64,000 nucleotides of DNA from NCBI RefSeq assembly GCF_029076445.1, contig NZ_JARESG010000002.1:186001-250000 (forward strand). The letters run 5' to 3'. Below the pieces are notes generated by a model. It was given only the letters and a program-made list of their open reading frames with translations, searched no databases and was not told where the DNA came from. Shown piece by piece: positions 8,864 to 18,225 of this stretch. Origin of the DNA: Pseudarthrobacter naphthalenicus. Its GTDB lineage: Bacteria; Actinomycetota; Actinomycetes; Actinomycetales; Micrococcaceae. Every line of letters begins with the position of its first letter. Positions within the stretch are counted from its first letter, which is position 1. The position numbers and the translations under genes are program-made.

Positions 8864-11800
8864 TTTGGTGTTCCTTACGCAAAGAGCCCTCGTCCCGTGA
8901 CAGCCCGGTGTTGGGCCGCCGTGCCGGCATCGGCAGGGCGAGCATCACAGTGAGCCCGAACACCGTGACCTGCATGATGCCTGACCACAGGGCCCACGGG
9001 GCGTCATAGCGGATGGTCAACTGACCGGCTGAAGCCGGCAACGTGAAGGCCTGGGCCGAGCCGGAGGTGGTGGACGTCAGTTTCTGCCCGTCGAACCAGG
9101 CGCTCCATCCGGGATCCGCCCGTTCAGCAAGAGTTACGAGCCGGCCTTCCGGGCCCGCCGGGACGGGGCTGTCGACGTCGTCGTTTTTGGAAGGCACCAG
9201 GGTCACCGTGGCTCCGGCAGGGTCCACAATCCGAACGCGGTGGGCGACGTCCGCTGGCTGCAGGGCAGGCTGGTTGAGCGGGGTGATCCGCCAGAGCCAG
9301 CCCACATCCGTCTGCCCCACGGCAACCAGGCCAGGCACGGCGTCCATCCTGCTCGCGGTTAACTGGGCTGCTGTGTCCGCGGAGCGCAGCACCACAAACC
9401 CGGCACCCAGGCGCTCCAACTCCGGCCGGGGATCCACACCCTGCCCGGCCACCAGTGTGGCCACAACGCTGCGCAGCGAGCCTGTGACGTCGTCGTCTTC
9501 CCGGATTGTCTCCTGGCCCGGGGCACCCATGATGTTGCGGGCTGCCGCAATGGCGGAAAGGCTGTCCAGGGTGGTTCCCGCACCGCGCATCAGGGCCGCG
9601 TCAAACGTCCCGTTCTCGTGGGTGCTGATGAGCAGGGTGCGGGACTGCTCCGGCCCGGTGCCGCGGTCAATCGCCGTGGCGGGAAGGGTCCGGGCGCTGG
9701 CCGCCTCAACGAGCCGGGGCGTGCCCAGCCCGGCGTCCGCCGGACCGTCGGAGGCCTGCGCCGGGGCGGCGGGCCGAAGGACGTTCTGGGCAGACCATAC
9801 GGCCATGCCTGCCAACGGACCGGCCAGGAGCAGCACCATGGCGACGGCGGTGGCAGCACGAAGTGCCACGCTGCGGCTGGCGTTCCGCGAGGCCGAGCGG
9901 TGTGCCGCGTCCAAGAGGCGCTCCGCGCCGATGAGCGCCGCTGCCAGGAGTGCGAAACCGGCGGCGGAAACAGCCGGGCCGGTGAACGGGGTAACCAGGC
10001 TATCGGCGCTGGCGGCCGTGGCGACATGGCTGGCAAGCCAGCCGCCCACCAGGATGATCAGTGCCGCGGCCCAGAGGGCGCGGGCGGTCCGGCTCCGTTT
10101 GCCAGGGAGAAAAAGTGCAGCCACTCCCAGCAGCAGGACCGGGACGGCCACAAGCAGTGCCAGGAGAATCGCCCAGGGGACGGCTCCGCCGCTGAACCAG
10201 GGAAGGCCGGACAGGCCGCCATCCGGAGCGAACAGCAGCGGCTGGCCCAGCACCTGCTGCCACAGCGGGGCCGCGTCAAATCCGAGCGGCACACCAGGAT
10301 CAGCCAGGAGCGCACGCGGCCTGTCGATGACGGAGAGCCCGAACGGAACAAACAGTGCGGCGCTGGGCAGCAGCGCCCACCACACGGTGCGCCCACGCCT
10401 GCCCAGTATCAGCCCGCACAGCACAATCAGCACCGCAGCAGGGACCAGGAGCACGGGTGCGCAGGCCGCCACCACGGCCAGGGCCAGGCCGGCGGCTGCC
10501 GCGGCAGTCCAGGACGGCAGGCCGTTGATCCCGGGCCGTGCAGGCGGCTTTTCGGGGAACCGGAGCTCCCCCGGTGACGGCAGGGCGAACCTCCCATGGC
10601 CCACGGCGCTACCTGTGGCGCGCAGCAGTGCCAACACCAGCAACGGGATCATGATGTGCGCGATCAGCGCCCCCGCCCGGCCTTGGTTGAGGGCCACCTG
10701 GAGGGCTGGTGCGGCAGCCCAGAAGAGCGCCGCAATGAAGCGGAAGCGTCGGCGGACGGTTACCCCGCCAGCGGCAAACCACGCCGTTAAACCGGATAGC
10801 GGGGCAGCGAGCTGAAGCAGCCAGGCCATCGCCGCGTTGGCATCTCCGCCACCGAGAACGCCGAGGATCCACAGCACGTAGTCGAAGGGGTCACCCTTGC
10901 CGGGAAGGCCTGCCCCCAGGCTGATCCACCAACTTGAGGCGTGATGCCAGATTTCGCCCAGGGAAGCCGAGACCGGAATCAGTCCGCCCCCGGAAACGGC
11001 TTCGGCCCGGAACAGGCCGCTGAGAGCTGTGAGCGAAGCGGCCGACGCAATGATGATGGCAGCGAGAGCGCCGGTGCCCACCCAGCCGCGCTCGGTGGTG
11101 GTCAGCGCCGCGAAGTCGTCGGAGGAGTCGCCCGTCGGTTGGTCCGCCAGCGGATCCTGGACCAGGCCGTCGGCGGTGGACTTGTCCGCGCCCAGCGCTT
11201 CGATGAGCGAGCGGCGGTGGTTCCACACTTCACGGCGGGGGGTCTGCAGTTTCTTGATGACAGACCGCCGGATCCGGCGTGTGCTGGCTGCCGTGCGGCG
11301 CGATTTGGCCAGCGCGGCAGGCCTGGCCAGGGCCGCGAACGTGGCTACGAGTTGAGAGAAGCCATGTCCCGGGTCCTTAACGGCGACGCTGAGCACGAGT
11401 TTAAAGAGGCTGCCGAGCAGCGCGCCCACGGCGTGGACAGGAACCTTCCACAGGGGCGCGTGCTTCAGCCGGAGGTGTACCTGTGCTTTGCGGGCTGCCG
11501 AGGGGTTTCCCTGCCCGTGCGGCCGATGGGCAACATGGAACATCCGCGCCGTAGGCACCACCACCACTCGATGCCCGGCGAGACGGTTGCGCCAGCAGAA
11601 GTCCACGTCATCGCCGGTGCCTGGCAGGGCGGGATCGAAGCCCGACAGGTGTTCCCAGATGTCACGCCGCACCAGCATGCCGGCTGAGTTGACAGCAAAG
11701 GTGTCCGAACGGCCGTTGTACTGGCCCTGATCAAGTTCATCGGCGTCGATGAGGGTAAGGCGCTCAGCCCACCTGCTGGTGGACAGTCCGACGTCGATCA

Positions 11801-12188
11801 GGCGGCGTTCGCTGTGCCAGTCCAGTTGCTTGCACCCGGCCACCGTGACAGAGGGTGCGCGCTCCACGGCACCCAGCAGCTCCGCCAACGCCTCCGGCGC
11901 CGGAGCTGCATCATCATGGAGCAGCCAAATCCACTCTCTGGCGGCCCGGTCCGGCTCACCTCCCCAGGGCGAGCGCGCGCTGAGGCCGGCGCGCACAGCG
12001 CCGCCCATCCCGCTCCTGCCGTGGGGAACACCAATGACGTTCTCTGGTCCCAGAGCCCGTTCGAGGAGGGCAGCAGAGTCATCGCGCGAGCCGGTATCCA
12101 CTCCGATGACGGAATCCGCTGGCCGGGTCTGGTCCGCGAGGGCGGCCAGGGTTCTGGGGAGATAGGCACTGCCGTTGTGGGAAACCAC
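8856..12188 (-). CDS. Large family 2 glycosyltransferase with polytopic membrane region
   Basis: About 1110 aa. An N-terminal GT2 domain (residues ~1-230) carries GVDTGSRDDS (nucleotide site), LLHDDAAPAPEAL (DxD-like metal site) and GTGDDVDFCWRNRLAGH (acceptor/catalytic region). A basic linker follows, then roughly ten or more membrane helices (~370-780) and a C-terminal extracytoplasmic domain with a last helix near ALWSGIMQVTVFGLTVML. It should transfer a sugar from a nucleotide donor onto a lipid-linked or surface glycan. The GTG at 12188 begins inside the first beta strand; in-frame sequence upstream (VHVTAV) extends the fold and reaches an ATT codon at 12218 overlapping the whiB stop, so the real start is uncertain. 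Downstream DUF5719 overlaps by 8 nt. Confidence 0.88.
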   Translation of the reverse strand: MVSHNGSAYLPRTLAALADQTRPADSVIGVDTGSRDDSAALLERALGPENVIGVPHGRSGMGGAVRAGLSARSPWGGEPDRAAREWIWLLHDDAAPAPEALAELLGAVERAPSVTVAGCKQLDWHSERRLIDVGLSTSRWAERLTLIDADELDQGQYNGRSDTFAVNSAGMLVRRDIWEHLSGFDPALPGTGDDVDFCWRNRLAGHRVVVVPTARMFHVAHRPHGQGNPSAARKAQVHLRLKHAPLWKVPVHAVGALLGSLFKLVLSVAVKDPGHGFSQLVATFAALARPAALAKSRRTAASTRRIRRSVIKKLQTPRREVWNHRRSLIEALGADKSTADGLVQDPLADQPTGDSSDDFAALTTTERGWVGTGALAAIIIASAASLTALSGLFRAEAVSGGGLIPVSASLGEIWHHASSWWISLGAGLPGKGDPFDYVLWILGVLGGGDANAAMAWLLQLAAPLSGLTAWFAAGGVTVRRRFRFIAALFWAAAPALQVALNQGRAGALIAHIMIPLLVLALLRATGSAVGHGRFALPSPGELRFPEKPPARPGINGLPSWTAAAAAGLALAVVAACAPVLLVPAAVLIVLCGLILGRRGRTVWWALLPSAALFVPFGLSVIDRPRALLADPGVPLGFDAAPLWQQVLGQPLLFAPDGGLSGLPWFSGGAVPWAILLALLVAVPVLLLGVAALFLPGKRSRTARALWAAALIILVGGWLASHVATAASADSLVTPFTGPAVSAAGFALLAAALIGAERLLDAAHRSASRNASRSVALRAATAVAMVLLLAGPLAGMAVWSAQNVLRPAAPAQASDGPADAGLGTPRLVEAASARTLPATAIDRGTGPEQSRTLLISTHENGTFDAALMRGAGTTLDSLSAIAAARNIMGAPGQETIREDDDVTGSLRSVVATLVAGQGVDPRPELERLGAGFVVLRSADTAAQLTASRMDAVPGLVAVGQTDVGWLWRITPLNQPALQPADVAHRVRIVDPAGATVTLVPSKNDDVDSPVPAGPEGRLVTLAERADPGWSAWFDGQKLTSTTSGSAQAFTLPASAGQLTIRYDAPWALWSGIMQVTVFGLTVMLALPMPARRPNTGLSRDEGSLRKEHQNA

Positions 12189-12217
12189 AACGGCAGTGAC
12201 GTGTACTTCCTGAAGAA

Positions 12218-12751
12218 TTAGCTTGCTCGCTTCCTTAGCCGCCGGCGTTCACGCTCGGAAAGGCCGCCCCAAATGCCGAACCGTTCGTCATTCGCCAGCG
12301 CGTATTCGAGGCACTGTGAACGCACATTGCATGCGCCGCACACTTTCTTGGCGTCGCGTGTGGATCCACCCTTTTCCGGAAAGAACGCTTCCGGGTCAGT
12401 CTGGGCACACAGGGCATCAGTCTGCCAGCCAAGTTCACCTTCGTCGTCAAAGTCCTGCTGGAACGGCAGTCCGATCCATACCGGCTGGGTCGCTTCCGGG
12501 CCGGGAGTGCGCAGTTCCATGGGCGGGTCAAGGTCATCCTCGTCATGTCCGCCGTCAAGGAGCGCTTCGTGGGCCGCCAGGAAGGCCGTGGCCTGGTCCT
12601 GGAGGGAATCCTTTGTGGTGCGGTTGTAGCGGTCCGCAGCGTCAGGATCGGCGGGATCCACATACCAGTCGCTGGGTACTCCCCTTGCGCGGTATTTCGC
12701 CGTAGCCTGGCCGGCGACGGCATCTTCATGGATACGCTCTGCTTGCCCCAC
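12218..12751 (-). CDS. WhiB-family iron-sulfur transcription regulator (WhiB2/WhmD-like)
   Basis: 177-aa regulator from a GTG at 12751, chosen because AGGAGG lies exactly six bases upstream; the frame continues to 12799 but without a better site. The C-terminal Wbl domain has the four cluster ligands C115, C138, C141 and C147 (C-x22-C-x2-C-x5-C), the FGIWGGLSERER turn and the basic RRRLRKR tail that contacts DNA. A ~100-residue acidic N-terminal extension precedes it. WhiB2/WhmD proteins control septation and cell division in mycobacteria and act through the principal sigma factor. Position beside DUF3499, the zincin gene and the glycosyltransferase matches the M. tuberculosis whiB2 locus. 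The glycosyltransferase gene follows at once, so they are probably co-transcribed. Confidence 0.93.
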   Translation of the reverse strand: MGQAERIHEDAVAGQATAKYRARGVPSDWYVDPADPDAADRYNRTTKDSLQDQATAFLAAHEALLDGGHDEDDLDPPMELRTPGPEATQPVWIGLPFQQDFDDEGELGWQTDALCAQTDPEAFFPEKGGSTRDAKKVCGACNVRSQCLEYALANDERFGIWGGLSERERRRLRKRAS

Positions 12752-12842
12752 GGCGACCCTCCTGAAAGTTTGCTGCCACTGCATGGTTCCCGTTGACACT
12801 CGGTTGAGAGCGGGTATTTATGCAGTCGCTTTCGATATCTAA

Positions 12843-12856
12843 TTACACGTGTGTAA
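12843..12856. promoter_or_regulatory. Inverted repeat TTACAC-GT-GTGTAA upstream of whiB
   Basis: Perfect 6-bp arms TTACAC and GTGTAA separated by 2 bp, with ACACGTGT at the centre. It lies about 92 bp upstream of the whiB GTG in an AT-rich stretch, a typical operator position. The binding protein is unknown. Confidence 0.5.
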
Positions 12857-13058
12857 CTAGCGGAGAGTCAAGCCGTCGCCGGATAATAATCACCTTTTCC
12901 GGCGAAACGCCGTCACGCCACGCCCGGATAATTTTCACCACGCTCGGCGCGGCGGACGGCGCAGGCCCCGGAACGACGACCGCGGGACCGGATTCCCATG
13001 AATACCGGCCGAATGTACAGGCGCGAAGCCAATAAGACAAATAGGCGGACGAATTAAC

Positions 13059-13074
13059 TGTGACTAACATCACA
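13059..13074. promoter_or_regulatory. CRP/GlxR-type operator palindrome
   Basis: TGTGA-CTAACA-TCACA, perfect CRP-type half sites with the standard 6-bp spacer. It is a close fit to the actinobacterial CRP/GlxR consensus TGTGANNTANNTCACA. It lies 94 bp upstream of the TIGR03089 start and 308 bp upstream of whiB on the other strand. By spacing, TIGR03089 is the more likely target. Confidence 0.65.
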
Positions 13075-13167
13075 GGGCTTTTCGCCTGGTCAAAGCCCCG
13101 GCTCGGCGGCCCCGGGCGTTTTCCCCGGGCCGGGCGTGGCCCCCGGCACGCGTGGCAAGATGGTGCC

Positions 13168-13866
13168 ATGAGTATCCCGGCGATCGAACTGATGACCAGC
13201 CTGCGTTCCGGCCACTCCACCTCTCCCCGGCTCACCTGGTACGGACCGGACTCCGAACGGGTGGAACTTTCAGGCCGGGTTCTGGACAACTGGGTCGCCA
13301 AAACCGGCAACCTGCTGCAGGACGAACTGGACGCCGAACCGGAAATGCGGTTGCGCCTTGACTTACCGGTCCATTGGAAATCAATGATTTGGGCCCTCGC
13401 CGCCTGGCAGCTCGGCATGGAGACAGTCCTTGACGGGGGCGAGGCCGATTTGCTCGTTACGGACAACCCCGGAACCGGGGCAGGAACGTACGACGCCGTC
13501 ATTGCCGTCGCGCTGCCCGCGCTGGCGATGCGGTGGCCGGGAGAACTTCCTGCCGGAGTCATCGACTACGCGGCGGAAGTGCGTTCACACGGTGACATTT
13601 TTATGGCCCACTCAGATCCGTCCGGGTCCGGCTTCGCTGTCACCGACCGACGGGGAACGCGTCACCGCCACGCCGACCTGATCACAGGTTTCTCGGCACC
13701 GCACGATGAGGGCGTGAGGCTCCTGGTGACGGCAGGCGATGGTTTGGAAGCGGCATTGGCGAACTGCCTGGGCGCCTGGCACGGCGGGGGTTCAGTGGTA
13801 CTGGCCCACCCCGAGGTGCAGCTAACGGACCAGCTCCTGGCAGCGGAACGCATTCAGGGGACGTAA
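13168..13866 (+). CDS. TIGR03089 family protein
   Basis: 232-aa conserved actinobacterial protein of unknown function, from the ATG at 13168 (MSIPAIELMTSL); the frame is open further upstream but runs through the promoter region. The family resembles a reduced adenylate-forming/AMP-binding N-terminal domain (TWYGPDSERVELSGRVLDNWVAKTGNLL is reminiscent of acyl-CoA ligase N-termini), yet no ATP-binding P-loop of the ligase type is visible, so enzymatic activity should not be assumed. It corresponds by position to M. tuberculosis Rv3268, next to an LCP gene. It contains a rare TTA leucine codon at 13363. The CRP-type palindrome lies 94 bp upstream. Confidence 0.8.
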   Translation: MSIPAIELMTSLRSGHSTSPRLTWYGPDSERVELSGRVLDNWVAKTGNLLQDELDAEPEMRLRLDLPVHWKSMIWALAAWQLGMETVLDGGEADLLVTDNPGTGAGTYDAVIAVALPALAMRWPGELPAGVIDYAAEVRSHGDIFMAHSDPSGSGFAVTDRRGTRHRHADLITGFSAPHDEGVRLLVTAGDGLEAALANCLGAWHGGGSVVLAHPEVQLTDQLLAAERIQGT

Positions 13867-13953
13867 GCATTCAGGGAACATAAGGGATGCCCGTCCCGCC
13901 AGCTCAGGGAACTCCACGGGAGCCGCGGCCGGCGAAGGACGCGGCCTCAGCGG

Positions 13954-14547
13954 TCAGGACTGCCTGGTACTTCCCGATGCATCCTGATCAGGAACTTCTG
14001 AGCCGCGTGCGCCTGCGGGACCTCCCGGGATGCTTGCCGCCGCGGCCTTGTCCTGGGGATGCCCCTCGATGATCTCGTGGTCGTGCGAGAACTCCGGCTC
14101 CTGGTCCAGTTCCTGGTTGAAGACAAGGAACCGGTAGGCAAAGAAGCGGACCACGGTGGCCACCAGGATGCCCACAACTCCGGCGGCGAACAGCATGTTC
14201 TTATCGGTCACGTTAAACGAATACTTGGCCAGGGCCGTGAATCCCGTGGAGATGCCGATCCCGATGCCGTTGATGAGGATGAACATCAGGAATTCGCGGA
14301 GCACATTGGCCTGCCGCCGGTGCCGGAATGTCCACAGCCGGTTGGCGACCCAGGAGAAGATTGTGGCGATGCTGGCGCCGACGAAGCGGGCCTTTGCTTC
14401 GCTGTCCGTCATGGGGCCGTGCATCAGGTAGTACGTCAGGCCGTTGTCAATGACGAACGCCACACCGCCAACTGCTCCGAACTTGGCCACCTCGCGCCAA
14501 AACAGCGAGGCTAGTCCCCGGATACGATCTGCGAGTGAGTTAATCAT
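13954..14547 (-). CDS. GtrA family polyprenyl-sugar flippase-like membrane protein
   Basis: 197-aa inner-membrane protein with four predicted helices: FGAVGGVAFVIDNGLTYYLM, ARFVGASIATIFSWVANRLW, EFLMFILINGIGIGISTGF and NMLFAAGVVGILVATVVRFFAYRFLVF. The NRLWTFR and FFAYRFLVF signatures are characteristic of GtrA/DPMS-type proteins, thought to move or present polyprenyl-linked sugars for surface glycan decoration. The ATG at 14547 has GGAGGGTC directly upstream; the open frame continues 20 codons further without support. The C-terminal tail is charged and variable. It is divergent from purK, the same arrangement as Rv3277/purK in M. tuberculosis. Confidence 0.9.
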   Translation of the reverse strand: MINSLADRIRGLASLFWREVAKFGAVGGVAFVIDNGLTYYLMHGPMTDSEAKARFVGASIATIFSWVANRLWTFRHRRQANVLREFLMFILINGIGIGISTGFTALAKYSFNVTDKNMLFAAGVVGILVATVVRFFAYRFLVFNQELDQEPEFSHDHEIIEGHPQDKAAAASIPGGPAGARGSEVPDQDASGSTRQS

Positions 14548-14719
14548 GACCCTCCATGGCCGTCCGTTCTGTGGGCCACACGGCCAGAAGATTATTTTAG
14601 CCCCCAATTCTGGGAACCAATTTGCCAGCCGTGTTGTGCTGCGGCCGAATTATGGGGTTTGCGGGCCTCGTGGCGCCCCAAAGCCGGGATCCGGCGACCT
14701 TTTCTGTAGGCTGGCATAT

Positions 14720-15916
14720 GTGACTTTTCCAGTAATCGGCGTGGTTGGCGGCGGCCAGCTTGCGCGCATGATGGCCCCAGCCGCCACCGCCCTTGGTTTC
14801 GAACTTCGTGTGCTTGCCGAAGCTGAGGACGTTTCAGCCGTCTCAGCCGTCTCGACGTCGCCGGTGGGTGACTACAAAGATCTCCAGACTCTGCTCGACT
14901 TCGCGGACGGGCTGGATGTCATGACGTTCGATCACGAACACGTGCCCAACGATCACCTTCGCGAGCTCCTGGCCGCCGGCGTCAACGTCCAGCCCGGTCC
15001 CGATGCCCTGGTGAACGCGCAGGACAAACTGGTCATGCGCGCGGCCATTGACAGGCTGGGCCTCCCCAATCCGGCGTGGGCCGAGGTCGCCGACGTCGCC
15101 GCCCTGGTGGAATTCGGTAACAACATCGGCTGGCCCGTTGTCCTCAAGATGCCGCGCGGAGGGTACGACGGCAAGGGCGTGCAGATCGTCGGCTCTCCCG
15201 AAGAGGCTGACGGGACCGCTCCGTGGTTCGAAGCCATGAGTCCGCTGCTCGCCGAAGCGAAGGTTGAATTCAGCCGCGAATTGTCCGCCCTGGTGGCGCG
15301 GACCCCCGGCGGCGAAGCGAGGGCCTGGCCCGTGGTGCACACCATCCAGGTGGACGGTGTCTGCGACGAGGTCATTGCCCCCGCCCTAGGCATCCCCCTG
15401 GAGGTTGCGGCAGCGGCCGAAGACGCGGCGCTGCGCATCGCCAACGAACTCGGCGTCACCGGCGTGATGGCCGCCGAACTCTTTGAAACTCCCGGGACCG
15501 GAACCGGTTTCCTCATCAACGAACTCGCCATGCGGCCGCACAACACGGGTCACTGGACACAGGACGGCTCGGTCACCAGCCAGTTTGAACAGCATTTGCG
15601 GGCAGTCCTGGACCTTCCGCTGGGTGCTACCGACGTCCTGGGCCCGGTGGTGGTGATGAAGAATTTCCTCGGCGGCGACAACCAGGACCTCTTCTCGGCG
15701 TACCCGGCTGCCCTCGCCAGCGAACCGGCAGCCAAGGTCCACTGTTACGGCAAGTCGGTGCGGCCGGGACGCAAGATCGGCCACGTCAACCTTGTCGGCG
15801 ACTCCACCGACGACGTGGACTCAGTGCGTCGGCGCGCCACCCGGGTGGCTTCCATCATCCGGGACGGCCGGATTCCGGCCGACGATCCAGCACGCATTTC
15901 CGAGGAGAACGCATGA
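14720..15916 (+). CDS. purK: 5-(carboxyamino)imidazole ribonucleotide synthase
   Basis: ATP-grasp enzyme of de novo purine synthesis. It carboxylates aminoimidazole ribonucleotide with bicarbonate and ATP to N5-CAIR, the substrate of PurE. 398 aa from a GTG at 14720, where the family begins with [19 protein letters not shown]-grasp features include [35 protein letters not shown], and the metal/ATP site segment [18 protein letters not shown] with the conserved E, N and H. The stop overlaps the purE start (ATGA), so the pair is translationally coupled. An ATG two bases before the GTG is out of frame and immediately meets a stop. Confidence 0.97.
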   Translation: MTFPVIGVVGGGQLARMMAPAATALGFELRVLAEAEDVSAVSAVSTSPVGDYKDLQTLLDFADGLDVMTFDHEHVPNDHLRELLAAGVNVQPGPDALVNAQDKLVMRAAIDRLGLPNPAWAEVADVAALVEFGNNIGWPVVLKMPRGGYDGKGVQIVGSPEEADGTAPWFEAMSPLLAEAKVEFSRELSALVARTPGGEARAWPVVHTIQVDGVCDEVIAPALGIPLEVAAAAEDAALRIANELGVTGVMAAELFETPGTGTGFLINELAMRPHNTGHWTQDGSVTSQFEQHLRAVLDLPLGATDVLGPVVVMKNFLGGDNQDLFSAYPAALASEPAAKVHCYGKSVRPGRKIGHVNLVGDSTDDVDSVRRRATRVASIIRDGRIPADDPARISEENA

Positions 15917-16506
15917 GCATCGAAACCACCGCCGGCGGCGGGACTGCCGAAACCGGCACTGGACCCATCGTGGGACTCGTCATGGGGTCGGATTCGGACT
16001 GGCCGGTGATGGAGGCCGCGGCTGATGCTCTGGCTGAATTCGGCATACCTTTTGAAGCCGACGTGGTGTCCGCTCACCGGATGCCCACGGAAATGATCAA
16101 GTACGGGCAGAGCGCCCATGAGCGCGGCCTGCGCGTGATCATTGCCGGTGCCGGCGGGGCGGCCCACCTGCCCGGCATGCTCGCCAGCGTGACTCCCCTG
16201 CCCGTTATTGGCGTTCCCGTCCCGTTGAAGACCCTTGACGGCATGGATTCCCTCCTGTCCATCGTGCAGATGCCCGCCGGCGTCCCGGTCGCCACCGTGT
16301 CCATAGCGGGCGCCCGCAACGCCGGCTTGCTCGCCGTCCGCATCCTCGCCTCGGGCACGGACGCAATGGCAGCGTCGCTTCGTGCAGACCTTGTTGACTT
16401 CGCCCAGGAGCTCAACAATGCGGCCGCCCGTAAGGGAGCCAGCCTCCGGCAGAAGGTCAGCGAGGTCTTCGCTGACGGCAATGGCGTCCTCCGGGGCAGC
16501 CGCTAG
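15913..16506 (+). CDS. purE: N5-carboxyaminoimidazole ribonucleotide mutase
   Basis: Moves the carboxylate of N5-CAIR to C4, giving CAIR, the step after PurK in purine synthesis. 197 aa, ATG at 15913 overlapping the purK stop by 4 nt. A variable ~17-residue leader precedes the core [18 protein letters not shown], which holds the S-D-S-D active site. Further signatures are SAHRMPTEM with the catalytic His, [13 protein letters not shown], and [33 protein letters not shown]. It forms a homo-octamer in known cases. Ten bases separate its stop from the LCP gene, so that gene is probably in the same transcript. Confidence 0.97.
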   Translation: MSIETTAGGGTAETGTGPIVGLVMGSDSDWPVMEAAADALAEFGIPFEADVVSAHRMPTEMIKYGQSAHERGLRVIIAGAGGAAHLPGMLASVTPLPVIGVPVPLKTLDGMDSLLSIVQMPAGVPVATVSIAGARNAGLLAVRILASGTDAMAASLRADLVDFAQELNNAAARKGASLRQKVSEVFADGNGVLRGSR

Positions 16507-16515
16507 GCCGGGAAC

Positions 16516-18159
16516 ATGTCCAGAAGCGAACTGCAGCACCCCGCCCCCGGCCCGGTCATGACCGACCCCGTACGGTTTCCGTCCGGCGCCTCGTCCCCGG
16601 TCCGGACCAAACGGGCCTTTGTCCTGCTGCTGATGACCCTTCTGGTGCCCGGAAGCGCCCAGATTGTGGCCGGTGACCGTAAACTGGGCCGAACCGCGCT
16701 GCGGGTGACCCTGGCCGTCTGGGTGGTCCTGGTGGCAGCAGTGCTGCTGTTGGTCCTCAACCGCACCCTCCTGATAAACGTCATCACCAACCCCTTCGCT
16801 TCGCTGGTGATCATCGTGGTCCTCGCGGCGCTCGCCCTCGGGTGGGCGTTCCTCTTTCTCAATACCCTGCGGCTGATCAGGCCGGTCCTCCTGGCACCGG
16901 GGGCGCGGCCCGCCGTCGTGATTTCCCTTGTTATCGCCTTGGTCCTGAGCAGCGGCACGTTGGGTTATGCCGCCTACCTGCTCAACGTCGGGCGCAACGC
17001 CATCGGCAATATCTTCTCCACCGGCCCTGCGATCGATCCCGTGGACGGCCGCTACAACTTCCTGATGATGGGCGGGGACGCCGGTGATGACCGCACCGGA
17101 CGGCGCCCGGACAGTCTCTCGGTCCTCAGCGTCGACGCCAAGTCCGGCCAGACTGCCATCATCTCCGTGCCCCGCAACCTCCAGAACGCCCAGTTCAGCG
17201 AGGGCTCCCCGATGCGCAAGATCTACCCGGACGGGTACAACTGCGGTGACGAATGCCTGATCAACGCCATCAACACCGAAGTGACCAACGAACACGCAGA
17301 CCTCTACCCCGGCATGGCCGATCCCGGTGCGCAGGCCACGCTCGAGGCCGTCTCGGGGACGCTCGGCATCAAAGTCCAGGCCTATGTCCTGGTGGACATG
17401 GCCGGCTTCGCCAAACTCATCGACGCCATGGGCGGCATCAAGATCAAAGCCGGCGGCTGGGTGCCGATGAGCGGCTATTTCGACGAGGTGACGCGGACGC
17501 ACGGCATGCCGCTGGGTTGGATTCCCGCCGGTGAACAGACCCTCGATGGCGAGCATGCGCTGTGGTACGGACGGTCCCGCGAATACGTCGACGACTACTC
17601 CCGGATCCAGCGCCAGCAATGTGTCCAACAGGCCATGCTGAAGCAGTTGGACCCCGCCACCCTGCTGTCCAAATTCGAGGACATCGCCAGTGCCGGCACC
17701 AAGGTGGTGGAGTCCAACATTTCCTCGTCGCAGCTGGGCAGTTTTGTGGATCTGGCCATGAAGGCTAAGGGGCAGCAGGTCAAACGGCTCACCATCGGGC
17801 CGCCCGACTTTGACGCATCCTTCTCCACCGTGCCCGACTTCGACGTCATCCACACCAAGGTGGACCAGCTCCTCGCATCGGCCTCGGGACCGCAGGCTGA
17901 TGCACCCACCGACGGAATGGTGGAGGCAGCCGCTGCGGGCGGACACCTGCAGGCAGCGGCACCCTTGAGGCCGGTTGCCGGACTTCCAGCGGACCTGCCT
18001 GCGCAGCAGACCCCGCCGCCGTCGGACTTCACCCCGGTGACCACAACGCCCGACGGCGAACCGATCACCGCCGAGCTGCTGAACCAGCTCAAGCGCCAGG
18101 GCAACGAAGAGGCCATCCGCGAGCTTGTGGCCACTAACGGGCAGTGCGCGCCGCTGTAG
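16516..18159 (+). CDS. LytR-CpsA-Psr (LCP) family wall-polymer ligase
   Basis: 547-aa membrane-anchored enzyme expected to transfer polyprenyl-linked wall polymers onto peptidoglycan outside the cell. Three hydrophobic helices lie in the N-terminal ~160 residues (VLLLMTLLVPGSAQIVAG..., VWVVLVAAVLLLVLN, LVIIVVLAALALGWAFLFL, then VVISLVIALVLSS). The LCP domain follows: NFLMMGGDAGDDRTGRRPDSLSVLSVD with the pyrophosphate-binding Arg/Asp set, IISVPRNL, the YVLVDMAGFAKLIDAMGGI segment and LWYGRSREYVDDYSRIQRQQ. A Pro/Ala-rich stretch and a charged tail close the protein. By position it corresponds to Rv3267 (CpsA), which ligates arabinogalactan in mycobacteria. Here the polymer is unknown. Confidence 0.93.
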   Translation: MSRSELQHPAPGPVMTDPVRFPSGASSPVRTKRAFVLLLMTLLVPGSAQIVAGDRKLGRTALRVTLAVWVVLVAAVLLLVLNRTLLINVITNPFASLVIIVVLAALALGWAFLFLNTLRLIRPVLLAPGARPAVVISLVIALVLSSGTLGYAAYLLNVGRNAIGNIFSTGPAIDPVDGRYNFLMMGGDAGDDRTGRRPDSLSVLSVDAKSGQTAIISVPRNLQNAQFSEGSPMRKIYPDGYNCGDECLINAINTEVTNEHADLYPGMADPGAQATLEAVSGTLGIKVQAYVLVDMAGFAKLIDAMGGIKIKAGGWVPMSGYFDEVTRTHGMPLGWIPAGEQTLDGEHALWYGRSREYVDDYSRIQRQQCVQQAMLKQLDPATLLSKFEDIASAGTKVVESNISSSQLGSFVDLAMKAKGQQVKRLTIGPPDFDASFSTVPDFDVIHTKVDQLLASASGPQADAPTDGMVEAAAAGGHLQAAAPLRPVAGLPADLPAQQTPPPSDFTPVTTTPDGEPITAELLNQLKRQGNEEAIRELVATNGQCAPL

Positions 18160-18225
18160 GAGCGCTGCCTCCCGCACCTCACACAGACATCACTGAAGAG
18201 CTGAATACTAAGGAATGGACCGGCT

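Larger units (their letters stand above)
12752..13167. promoter_or_regulatory. Divergent control region between whiB and TIGR03089 genes
   Basis: 416 bp without a gene. The whiB-proximal 140 bp is AT-richer than its surroundings (for example AT tracts around 12815-12860 and 12880-12935), as expected for promoters. It holds two listed dyads, an inverted repeat at 12843 and a CRP-type palindrome at 13059. The last 90 bp before TIGR03089 is very GC-rich. I cannot assign -10 boxes with confidence. Confidence 0.6.

Noticed and set aside
15745..18177. 810-residue minus-strand open frame opposite purK, purE and the LCP gene
   Set aside because: It covers three clear genes in the other direction and has the low-complexity Gly/His/Arg composition of a GC shadow.
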